DNA of 64,000 nt from positions 9,875,501-9,939,500 of the forward strand of contig NC_089981.1 in assembly GCF_036417845.1 (NCBI RefSeq), read 5' to 3'. This DNA comes from Apteryx mantelli. Lineage: Eukaryota; Chordata; Aves; Apterygiformes; Apterygidae. How positions within the stretch are numbered: the first letter of the stretch is position 1; every line of letters begins with the position of its first letter. Below the pieces are notes generated by a model, which was not told the DNA's origin, made no database searches, and saw only the letters and a program-made list of their open reading frames with translations. The position numbers were made by a program, and so were the translations under genes. This document shows positions 24,993 through 35,440 of this stretch, piece after piece.

Positions 24993-25462
24993 GAGATGTG
25001 TCTCTGGACCCTCAGACAGCTCATGCCAGTGTGGTGCTCTCGGAGAATCTTAAGAGTGTTTATTTCACTGACATCCCCCAGGAGTTGCCACAAAGCTCTC
25101 GGCGTTTCACCACTTTCCCCTGTGTGCTGGGATCATCTGCCTACTCATCAGGCTGCCACTACTGGGAGGCTGAAGTAGGAGACAAAACCCACTGGGCCCT
25201 GGGTGTCTGTTATGAGTCTGCCAGCTGCCATGTAGAGGACCCCAAGCAGGAGGTGGGCTACTGGAGGGTGCGTCGATGGAATGAAAAATATGTGGCCATG
25301 ACCACCCCCTTCACCCCACTGCTGCTTAGTGTCTGTGAGTGTCTCTTAGAACTGAGTCCCACCCTTACTGTCGGTCAGGACACTGAACTCTGTGGGAGGC
25401 TCTGTAGCATCATGGTTTTGACATGGAAGAACCTTTGCTTTCCTGGAGGAAGTCTTATGTAG
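24993..25462 (+). CDS. TRIM PRY/SPRY (B30.2) exon, frame lost in the last third
   Basis: Using the acceptor CTGCCAAAG, the joined frame reads PGDVSLDPQTAHASVVLSEN (PRY), then FPCVLGSSAYSSGCHYWEAE and WALGVC (SPRY), then GYWRVRRWNEKYVAMTT and PFTPLLL. From about 25330 the family pattern (the LDYE and F.F regions) is lost. The frame ends at 25460-25462, roughly 20 residues short of a full B30.2 domain. The upstream AG at 24975 would put this exon out of frame by one base. Confidence 0.82.
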
Positions 25463-25899
25463 GCTGTTTGAACAGTGGTCACCAGCTGACCTGTGGAACA
25501 CCCACCTGCCAGACTTTTCTGCTGTGACAGCTTAGTACACTATTGTTCAGACTCATGGGAAGAGCAAAAGAGTCTTTTGAATTTGTCCCTAATGGCACAA
25601 ACTGTTGGTAAGTACAGACATGGTCCCTTCAACAGCGGGGATGTCATATCTCTGAATACTGATTTCAATCTTCTTTCTCTATATTGTCAGGAGGCAGACA
25701 CCTGTGGTGCAGGATGAGCACAGAAATAGTGTGCCCCTCTCTACAATCAACTTAGATGTTGCAGATGAAGTTGAATGGGTATGAGGTACAAGGCAGCAGC
25801 TGAAGTACTTCCTTGAAGCCATCAAGTTAAATTTGACAAAATTTAGGCTCTTGCTTAAAATGCAATCTGTTTCAAGTGTGAAGAGAAGAGAAATAGTTG
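25463..25899. other. Downstream of the TRIM locus, unassigned
   Basis: No recognised gene. It may contain the TRIM 3' untranslated region and the ragged start of the CR1 fragment. Confidence 0.4.
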
Positions 25900-26988
25900 A
25901 ATGAGCAGCTGGAATGTATGGAGCTGTCCGTGGGGACAGGTGAGGGGCCAGCTGAGAGCTCATGGGTCAGGACTGGGGGGCAGACCAGCACTGGTGACCA
26001 TGTAATGGGTGTCTGCTGTAGACAGTCTCTTCAGGAAGAAGAAATAGGTGAGGCATTCTTCAGAGAACTGGAATAAAGTTTATGTCCATAGGCCCTGGTC
26101 CTATGAGCTTCATCCACCCTGATATTGGCAGGCTGGACAACGGAGTAGGGCACAAGAAATCCAGGGAGTTTATGGAGTGCATTGATGACAACTTTCTAAC
26201 ACAGGTGATCAAGGAGCTGAGGAGGAGAGGCACTCTGGATCTCATACATACAAACAAGGAAGGACTGACTGGAGATGTGGAAGTCGGGGGCAGTCTTAGC
26301 TGCAGTGACCACAAAATGGTGGAGCTGAGGATCCTGTGAGGAGGGAGCAGAGGGCAAAAGGCAGGATCAATACCCTGGGCTTGAGGAGAAGAGAATTTGG
26401 CCTGCTCGGGAAGGGTTCCATATGATATGGTCCTGGAGGGAAGAGGGGTCCAAGACAGCTGGCTGATATTCAAGGATCACCTCCTCCAAGCTCAAGAGTG
26501 GTCCATTCCAACAAGCAGGAAATCAAGCAAAGGTAGCAAGAGGTTTATGTGAATGAACAAGGAGCTCCTGGCTGACCTCAAACCTAAAAAGGAAGTGTAC
26601 AGGAGAGATTACCAAGGACTGCAAGAGAGCAAACGCCCCTGCTACCTTCAAGAAGGGCAAGGAGGAGGATTCAGGGAACTACAAGCCAGTCAGCCTCACC
26701 TCAATCCCTAGGATGGTGATGGAGCAACTAATCCTGGGCATCATTTCCAGACATGGGAAGGAAAGGTGATAGGCTGGAGGTAGACAGGATGGCTTTATGA
26801 GGGGAAAACTCTGCTTAACAAAGCTGCCAGCCTGCTCTGAGGAGATGATTGGCTTGGCGGGTGAGGGGAGAGGAGAGGTACTTGTTTACCTCAGTTGCAA
26901 CAAGGCTTTTGACACAGTCTCTCATGACATCCTGCTAGAGAAACTGATGAAGTTCAGGCTAGATAGGTGGACAGTGACAGCTGACATC
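25900..26988 (+). mobile_element. CR1 LINE fragment, internally deleted and 3'-truncated
   Basis: Aligns by eye with the large CR1 at 60403-63125, from the endonuclease domain (GNFNHPDICW region, here written FIHPDIG) to reverse transcriptase residues [15 protein letters not shown]. About 500 bp is deleted internally between the endonuclease and the RT start (between roughly 26590 and 26640). Divergence is much higher than in the 60-kb copy, with frameshifts throughout. It lacks the CR1 3' end, unlike ordinary 5'-truncated insertions, so a later deletion or rearrangement removed it. Confidence 0.88.
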
Positions 26989-27235
26989 AGGGCATCCTTT
27001 CCACCTGTGTTTCTCAGGCTGTGGATCAAGAGATTTAGCATGGGGATGACATCATATAAAATAGTGCTCCAATTTTGCCTTGCCATTGTGAGCTGTTGCA
27101 CTGAGGTTGAACATAAACGCAACTAGCTGTTGCATATAGCACGCTGACTGCTATCAGATGGAGAAATTCTTTTCTGTGAGCTGATAGCATCCTCAGGATG
27201 TTTTGAAAGCCCCCTGCAGTGTGCTTAGATGCCAC
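26989..27235 (-). pseudogene. Olfactory receptor remnant (TM6-TM7 to C-tail), antisense
   Basis: Read on the minus strand: NILRMLSAHRKEFLHLIA (degraded ICL3/TM6), VSVLYATASCVYVQPQCNSS (TM6 to ECL3), GKIGALFYMMS, then after one frameshift PMLNLLIHSLRNTGGKDAL, matching the OR TM7 signature PMLNPLIYSLRN-KDAL. Everything N-terminal to ICL3 is missing. It is the only OR sequence in the window on the minus strand and abuts the CR1 fragment with no visible spacer. Confidence 0.85.
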
Positions 27236-27239
27236 TGAA

Positions 27240-27663
27240 GATTTTCAGTATTTTACGTTATGCATTTTGTTTGCACTGTCAGCCTGAGGAGCGGAATATA
27301 TTGACTCTGATTTGGATGTTTCCTTCTAAACTAGAGAGACAGAAGAACCTTTAGATGGTGATTCATTTCATTCTTGGAGAATTATCTTAATATACAGACA
27401 GTATTTATTAAATATGGTGGATATAAATAAACAACAAGAGTAAAACTACAGGAAAGCAGGCATGTAATGGAAGAAGTTTCTAAGTCCTTTGCGTCACTGG
27501 CCTTTCATTCCATAGATAGGAAATCCATAGGGATTTACAAGTGATTGGTCTAATATCCGACAGCAGAGCAGGGAAGAAAACAGAGGTGTACTACACGACA
27601 TTCTACAACATGCCCCTTTTGTCTCTTCCACCTATGATTTAGTTGCAAAAGGTTTGAGAAAAG
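27240..27663. other. Unassigned spacer before the solo LTR
   Basis: AT-rich sequence with no recognised gene or repeat. Confidence 0.4.
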
Positions 27664-27668
27664 ACTTC

Positions 27669-28494
27669 TGTCGCGAAAGGAGTGATGCACTTCCCTCGTA
27701 AGAGGGAAGCAGCACTACATTTACTGCAGTAAGACAGTGACTTAACAAAGTTCAGTCGTAAATAAGAACGATTTAATGAGGTTCGATTGGCAAGGTTCCT
27801 CAGTTATTTACTGCATGAAGGACAGGGTCAGATACATGTGCAATGGAGACCCTCCCGTTGAGTCACGAGCTCCAGACTGGACCCCCTTGCTTTCTAAACT
27901 CCTTCGGAGAGAAGCCCAGGTGCAGCTGGATCCAGTCCTAGTCCCAGACTTGGTCAACGGTTGATGTCTAAAGGGGTGAGTGCAAAGGGAACCCTCCCGT
28001 TGAGTCACAAGATTCAGACTGGACCCCCTTGCTTTCTAAACTCCTCCAAAGAGAAGCCTAGGTGCGGCAGAATCCAGTCCTAGTCTCAGACTTGGTCAAC
28101 GGTTTATGTGTAAGGAATTAGGTGTGCTATCAGTCAGGGATATAACTCAGGAAAGTTTTGCGAAGTTCACAAAAGTTCAGCATGCTGTTGATCACTTACC
28201 GAGGATCTGTGGCGGGTAAGGAATCTCTCAGCCTCGAGGAGTGACCTTGAGAGGCGCTCCTACTCAAAAGGAGGTTCTGCAGTGCAGCCCGCTGCTGTGC
28301 AGGAGAGCTCAATGGTCTCTGGGCTGCCCCCTATTTATGGGGGGGAGATGATTGACTCATGGTTGTATTTGCATGCTAGACAGGTCTTAGCTGGTGCATG
28401 CTCAACTAGCCCCTACATACGTGCTGTTTACAGGGAGGTCAGGTTGAGGGGGAGAGAGCACATCAGTGGGGGGAGAAAGGAGCACACCGTCACA
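27669..28494 (-). mobile_element. Solo LTR of an endogenous retrovirus (ERVL-like, avian type)
   Basis: An 826-bp element with TG...CA termini (minus strand: TGTGACGG...CGCGACA), flanked by a perfect 5-bp target duplication ACTTC at 27664-27668 and 28495-28499. On the minus strand a TATA-like CCATAAATAG lies at about 28331-28340 and an ATTAAA polyadenylation-like signal at 27772-27777. No coding sequence is attached, so it is the product of LTR-LTR recombination. It contains an internal tandem duplication (27838-28120) and an 8-bp perfect stem (27690-27697 / 27702-27709). The 5-bp duplication suits ERVL or ERVK families; assignment to ERVL is by general resemblance only. Confidence 0.85.
27838..28120. 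repeat. Tandem duplication inside the solo LTR, unit about 142 bp
   Basis: Two copies offset by 142 bp share ACCCTCCCGTTGAGTCAC (27849 and 27991), CTGGACCCCCTTGCTTTCTA and GACTTGGTCAACGGTT, with about a dozen differences. The second copy is followed by unique LTR sequence. Confidence 0.9.
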
Positions 28495-28499
28495 ACTTC

Positions 28500-30745
28500 T
28501 TTCCTTGGTCCACTCACTCTTAAACTGTATATGAGGCAGAGAAGAAGAGTCAGAAAAGTTTCTTGCATCTCTGAATTTTGCATTTTCCTGTATAATCCCA
28601 CAAGGCTTTCAGGGTGCTGCAGTCTGGTTGCATCTCTGCATGCTGCTCTTAGTAGGGCTATTGTTTCTACAGCAGACAATCTCCTTCCGAAAAAACCCAA
28701 TCTTCTAGATCAGGTATTCAAACAGACAGATATCCATGCTAAACCCAACAGAAGCAGCAATGACCAAACCTACCTCAAGCACAAAGAAGCTAAACCCTAC
28801 AGCTTCTAAAGGCCTTGGCCTCTGCTCCCAGCAGGGTGTTTTTTTTTTTTTTTTTTAAAACCCATTACATCAGGATTTCCTTGACAGTGCTGTCCCTTCC
28901 CACTCTCAGACAACTGTCTGATATGCAGTTCAAAGTCACCTGCGTATCATTTTGATTAGAAAGAGGCTGTTGGAAACAGCTAACGTATGCTCAAGCTTTT
29001 ATCTGCTGTGAAATAGTTTGTGGCCAGAACAATGACACACACATATCATTTTAAAATATTATTAAACCTAGTTCCAGACCTTTCACAACAGCTCAGTCTT
29101 AGATGCTTTAAAGAAACTTCTTTTCAGAATATTCTTTTCAGAAGAAAGTTTTAGGAAGTGTAGTGCCTTATGCTGGTCATCCATCTGGGTTAATATTCAT
29201 TTTGAAAATCTTGATTAATGAGAAAAGATATGTTTGTCCAGGCCCCAGCTGTCTGCTTCATTTCCCAACTCAGAAGCAAATGCTTGGAAATTCATGGTCA
29301 TTAACTTGCCTGTAGCTTTTGGAAACATCTGAAATGTTTTTTGATGGTGTAGCTACAGAAAACTTTTCCATAGTATTCAGACAGTGCTAGTTTAGTCCAC
29401 AGTTCATAAGAGATTCCTTCCATTTATAGAGGTAGTAAACGTTGTTGGTGACTGCACAGCCTGTTGGTATCAGAAGCAATGATCTAGTTGCCTCAGTTTG
29501 TTGGTGAATATTACATTGGTATGACCTTACTGAAAAGGGTAAGAAAGGGTCTTCCAGCTGTCAATGCAGACTATTGTTTGCCAAAACTATGAGAGTATAG
29601 CATGGCTCACATCCAAATGGGTCAGTTCTCTTCTCCCATTTACCACTTCAGAAGGGGTTAGCCATGGGCAAACTATTAATGAGCAGTCACCCGGCACTGT
29701 ATCCTGTCATTGTCTTGGGGATAGAGGGGGGAGGGAAAGAGATAGACGGACATGGATTTGGTGCATGCCAACGCTGAGATAGGCTCTGTATTATTTAAGT
29801 AGTGACAGTCATACCAAACCAGTTCTGGAGACAATGCCCTGCTGGTTTTTATTTAACTGCAGATGTAGGAATTGCCTAGTTCGGACCCTGAAATTACACA
29901 TCCGTGCGTGGTTCCAAGGCTCTTTTTTCAGCTGAGAGAAAAGGTGCTATGATGGTGCAGTTCATCTGGCGTAGGAGAAATATTTACTTTGGGATGGGAT
30001 GAATGCCAGTTCTTGATTTCTCTTCACCTGCTGCACAGGGAACTGCACAGAAAGCCCACCTGCAATGCCTCACCTGCACTGTTTCCCATCAATCCCATCC
30101 ATAACAACTCTGCTCTGATGTCAACATGAGAACAGAGGCAGCCCCCTTCCCCCCCCCACCCCCCCACCCCCCAAAAAAAAAGCTTCATGAAAAATTCATG
30201 GAGGCATTTACCAACTTCTTAAAGCCTGGCTTTGGAATTTAAATGGTTTGGGATAGGAATGGACAATCATGCTATTTTTAAAGTTGTTGAAATATACTTA
30301 AAAAAAAATCAGAAAATGCATTATGAACCCCTTGTCAACATGATGACCCACAGCTGAAGGTGAACAAAACTTAAACTACTTTCATACTTTCACTGGTTTA
30401 CTGTTAAGAATGTACATTCATTAGCACTGAGAGCTGAGTTCCAGCAGGAAACAGTCATGAGCTTAGCCTTTACAGAAAGGCAGCAACCACAATAAAAGGC
30501 CCCTAAGAAACACATCCTTGACACTTGGTTTCAGTACAGAGCAGTGTGCAAACAACAAAGTCCTCTCAATTATTCTGCACCAGGCACCACAGCTGGAATG
30601 CCACGGCACAGTGCTTTAACAAAACTGAGGTCTATCTCCAGCCATGAGCATTCATCATCCCAGCACAGAAGCATAGTTAAGATGCACCCAGATTTATCAC
30701 CACAACACGCACGCACAGGAGTCTGCACAGCACTCTGCCTCTTAC
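28500..30745. other. Intergenic, no recognised gene
   Basis: AT-rich, with a T18 run at 28839-28856 and a C/A tract at 30142-30181. No coding exon recognised. Confidence 0.4.
30142..30181. repeat. C-rich and A-run low-complexity tract
   Basis: Four C runs broken by TT and single A residues, followed by an A-run. Confidence 0.9.
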
Positions 30746-30978
30746 CAGAGCAAGTCCAGTGAAGGGCCATGAACTGATTAAGGCACTGGAGCATCTCTCT
30801 TACAAAGGGAGGCAGAGGACTGTTTAGCCCAGAGAAGAGAGGGCTCATGGTGGGGGATCTTATCGATGTTTATAAATATCTGATGGGAAGGTGTGAAGAA
30901 GATGGAGCCAGACTCTTCTCAGTGGTGCCCAGTGACAGGAAAACAGGCAATGGGCACAAACTGAAGCTCAGGGAAGGG
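30746..30978 (+). mobile_element. CR1 LINE fragment (C-terminal part of ORF2)
   Basis: Matches 62680-62905 of the large CR1, including CTGGAGCATCTCTCTTA, GATGGAGCCAGACTCTT and CAATGGGCACAAACTGAA. Both ends are truncated and the CR1 3' tail is absent. It is old, with small indels. Confidence 0.88.
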
Positions 30979-33900
30979 ATGGTGTACCCAGAATGCATTT
31001 TGTTCTTTTGGCTTTATCTGGGGGGATACAAAATGGAATATAATCCAGTATCTGATAAAAGACTACACTTCTTCCTATAAATTTTGCCCTGTAGACTTTC
31101 ATAACAACGGTATTATCACTTTTAGGATCTACTCAGACATTTAATTTTTTCCCCTCTCCCAGTGCATAGAAGTCTAGGCAGACTTGGCGTTGAAGGATCT
31201 TTCCGTATACCTTGCATTACTATATTAAACAGTACCTCAGTACTTGCAGGAATGACTTACACACTGGTTCTATAGCGAGAGCTCACAAGAATATTCTAGC
31301 TGAATCTTCTGCAGGAAATTCTTTACTGATAACCATTCTAGCAATTCATTACTATGATCAGCTATGATTTTGTATAGGCCCTCCAGAAATGACAAAAGGT
31401 AAACCACTTGTGGAATCCATGCGCTACTTGAAGTGCATGTGTAGCCAGGCATAAGAATGAACACAAATTACCAGCACTACTTCAGAGAACAATCAAAAAA
31501 AATCCCACTCTTGTTCCAGGAAGCATCCATGCATTTATTTATTGCAATGCCACTTTCCCTCTGGATGCACAGCTTGGTGTATATGTTACTGTTCCAACAC
31601 TACCAACCAATAACTTTTGCAGTGTTAACGTGGATAATATTGTTTATCAATCACTCCTAAAGCCTCTTCTCTATGTTTGCAGTGTGTGTCTCTTGCAAAA
31701 TTAAGACTCCCATGTATATGTTAGAAGATATGCTGGTATTCTCCAAGGATTACCAAACACAGGTCTACCCTATGCAATGCTTGCATAGACCTTTGGCTGG
31801 AATAAATGCATGAGGTCCAGTTCTCTTTGTGTGTACTGCAGTAAGCCCTAGGACCATCAGAAATCACGTATCCCATGAAGTTTTGAAACAGAGAATGGAG
31901 CTAATCATTAGGTAATAAACCCAACAGATGCCAGAAATGGACACAGTGAACAGATACATTTCATGTATGCCTAGGAGTAGAACTAGGGCTGTGCCCTTCC
32001 GTCTTCCCAAACTGGCTTAATGTGCTCTCCACTAGCTGAAAACTTTCCGAGTTACCCATCTTTTGTTGGACAGCCACAAGAGGGCAATACTTCATACAAA
32101 ATCTCTCTGTGATACACGGCTCCAAAATACAGTGCTGTACAGATAGCCAAGTGATGATGTGCTAATACTAGCCAAACGAATGCACCTCCTGCCTGTGAGA
32201 TGCTCCCTTTCTGGAACTTCTAACCTGAGACCTTACATCTAGATCCCAGTGCTGATAATCCAATCCTGTCACAATGCAACGTCTGACATTCTGCTAAACC
32301 ATACATTGCTAGCCATCAGCATGAAGTATGTGGTAAAGCTAACTATCTCATCAAAATGCACACGTCTAAAAGGTAGTGGTGTAGTTGTATGTGAAAGTAT
32401 AAACAAGTTCAAGGAGAGCTTCACGTCATGTATCTTAGAAACCTCTTTCAGGTTGGGATGCATTGCGCCTTCAAGGTGAGAGTCTCCCATGACTATGGAG
32501 AGAGCTTTGGGCTGCTGGCTCTCAGTGACACCTCTAGTTTTCAGATGTGTCATTGTAGGCATGTTCTTAGTTGTACCAGATAATTAAAAGTAGAAACATA
32601 GGGCAGTATCTGAGATATGTTCTTAGCCATATCCAATGAGGCCTTCCAATTAACCAGGTTGGTTGTGATGTGTTAGCCCAAGACTACAAAGGTCTAGGCT
32701 TGTGAATATGATGTTACTGATCCTCACGATGCTTGTGAACTGTATGTGCCACTATTATGTACCAAATGCAAATGCCGACTTTAAGGCCTCAGGAAAATAT
32801 CAGCAATTACCAAAAGCGTCCTCAGCTGTGTCTGTATTATGCTGTTCTTTTTATCAGCTTTGTCATACGGTTACCAAGGCCTAGTGAATTTTACCTAAGT
32901 AGAGAAATATTTCATAACAATAGCATTACTAGCCTCTCTCTATTCTAGATACTGAAATATTCAGTCCATATGCAATAATTGCAGTACTTGTGAAGTATTA
33001 CTCAGGGAAAAAAAATGAGGCCTTTAGCCCAGTTGCAAGTAGATGTTACATATTGCTTGTAAAAAGGATATTCGTTCGCCCAGCAAAAAAAAATAAAAAA
33101 TCTCAGGAGTCTATTTGGAGAATACATGCATGCACTAGTTGATGATATGCTGGGCCCAGATAATTGCAGGCCTGTTGGGGGAGCAATTTAAATCAAAAGT
33201 TTTGAATGCACACCTCTGAATTCAGTGAGTCCTTGGAAAAATAGTTCTTCCTTTGAGCCCTGCTTTCCAGGTCAACACCTCTCAGTGGCTTTTTTGGTTG
33301 CAGAAAACTCAGCCCTGGCCCGCTAGGAGAGTCTCTCTCCCTCTGTCACTTCAGAGGCTTCGCTCTGGCCAAGTCCTGCAGCACACTGCCCCCCCTGCAA
33401 CTCTCAGCTGTCTCTAATCTGCATTCAAACTGCAGATTCCCTACCAAACTCCTGCCCTGCCAAAGGCACTTGCTCTCCAGAAGGCTCTCTAAAGTCAGGA
33501 TGTTTGGGGCAACTGAAATCTCCTGGAGTTTCATCTCGATCCACAGTGCAGCAACCAGGACAAGACAAATAAGCAGCCATTCCCCCTGGTGCCCAGCCAC
33601 ATGCTTTTACATCTATACACTCATTATTATCGCAATTTCCTGGCTGTTTTTTTTTTTTCCTAGATTTTGAATCCTAGCTTTGGATTTCAAAGCAAATAGA
33701 AAGCTCGGAAGGAGAGGAAAAGTCTTTTTATGCATGCCATACTACTGTTGAGATTTGTTTAGGCCTCTTCTTTGCACTGTGCATGCTACTGCATTGTGTA
33801 ACCCTGCAGACTGGTGCTTCCACCGAGGGTCCTTAGCCTTATACCGGAGGAGCTGTTACTATGGGGTTTATGTAGGCATCAGAAGGGCAAATGTGTGTCT

Positions 33901-35420
33901 GGAGAAGGGCTTTGTTCAGCCCTCTCATGCCACACCAGGACTATGTTCCTGGAGTAATGCGATCAAAGCAATCTGATTTTGACTAATAGTGGGATTAATG
34001 AGCTTTGTCAGGTCTTGAGCTGTCCAACTAAGGATGCTCGTTATGAGCCCAGGCCAATTACAGACTTAGCTGCTGCCTTCAGACATGGGGCTGAGAACGA
34101 TCCTTTTTTCTTTCATGGCCATTTGTGTTTCAGACATAGAGACAAGATGCTCTGAGGTAGTTCTGTTGCAAGGGAATAATCCCTCCCTGCAGCTCACATT
34201 GCAGGTGGGCTCCATCCTCCCTGCTAGGCTCCCTCAGAATGTTCTTTGTTCTAAAATTAAATGAAAAACTGGGTTTCTAATGAAAACTTTGTCCCCTGTT
34301 TTCCAGGTTCTGCAAAGGAGATGGAGTAGCAAGAAGAAATCTGCAGAGTAGGAGGCCTGGGACAGCAGAAGAAGACAGGGAAACTTGTGAATTGGCCTTA
34401 TCTTTGCCAGAAACCATTTCTGAGTTTACTGCCTTTGCTATGTAGACCAAATTGGTCAGTCAGCTGTGTATCATCCCAGCATAAAACAGAGTAGTTCAAA
34501 ACCAGCTCAGTCCAGGCAGTTTTAAGCTGCAGCCCCACTAGTGCAATGCAGCCAGCTCTGTTTGACCCATCATCTTTAAATGAAATAGATTAGACCGGGG
34601 TCTCTGTGGGGTTTTTGAGATACAGCAAAAGCATTGTAGAGATCCTGCCAGTTTTCACAGGCTGCTTTTCCTTCAAGGCGGTCTCTCACTGTCCCTAGAT
34701 TAGAGCAATAATCACGTCTGACTGTAAGATGAGAGAGCTGCTAATTTCAAGGAGTGAAAGACCTTGAGATTTTAATGATGCACACTGGAGCCAATTTAAA
34801 CACACTCGCAGACTCACTTGCCAAGTTGCATCATTGCAATTTGTCAGGCACGAGTTTCTTAACTGTACCTACGGAGACCTTGCTAAAATCATCCTAAGTC
34901 ATTTCCTGGAGAGACAACCAATTATATTAAATTGCTTGCCTTGAGTCTTTAGACACAGGCTCCTTAAAGCTGTAACCTACCTGGAATTTGCATTTGGCTT
35001 CCTTGTCAAAGTCAGAGTGATTAGTTCAAATCAATACATGTAATAATCTGCGTAGGGTTTCCTCAGAGAAAAGCAAAGGAAGTCACAGACATTTCCCCTG
35101 GAGGAAAGGTAAAGCTTAAAAAAAGAAACTAGGAAATTACAGTTTCACAATTACAGATGAAGCAATTAAAAAAAAAAACTGAAATGCCACAGTTTTGTTC
35201 TTATGGCTATGTTAGCATCCGTCAAATATTACTAGTCATCAGTTAATAAGTATCAGCCTGACGTGCCTGTTTTCCACAGTCTCTCCATTTTGCCCACCAG
35301 CACAAAATGTCTTCTTAAAGGCATACATCTTAATGCTGAGAGAAATCAAACTGGCAACAGAGGAATCCAGTGCTGAAGTCCATCACTTCCACAATTTATG
35401 AAACAGGTTGCCCCTTCCGG

Positions 35421-35440
35421 AAAAAAAAAAAAAAAAAAAA
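35421..35440. repeat. A20 homopolymer
   Basis: Twenty consecutive A residues. The preceding sequence shows no recognisable retrocopied gene or SINE. Confidence 0.95.

Larger units (their letters stand above)
20937..25462 (+). pseudogene. TRIM-family (RING, B-box, PRY/SPRY) gene lacking the coiled-coil exon; probable pseudogene
   Basis: This locus has five of the six coding exons of the classical TRIM7/TRIM39-like layout, in order and in compatible phase: 414, 96, 23, 116 and 470 nt. The family acts as E3 ubiquitin ligases, with RING catalysis, coiled-coil dimerisation and SPRY target binding. The 231-nt coiled-coil exon expected between 23057 and 23744 is not visible in any frame. The remaining exons still join in frame, predicting about 372 residues. 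The third RING zinc ligand is Gly31 (GGT) instead of Cys. The SPRY follows the family to PFTPLLL and then runs out of frame, although a GAC ATG GAA GAA remnant of its last third is still discernible at about 25422-25433. Three independent defects favour a pseudogene, but an expressed truncated protein cannot be excluded. It is related to the TRIMs often found near sauropsid MHC and OR clusters; the precise orthologue is unknown. Confidence 0.75.

Noticed and set aside
28282-28809. 175-codon plus-strand frame
   Set aside because: It starts inside the solo LTR on the antisense strand and crosses its end, so it is not a gene.
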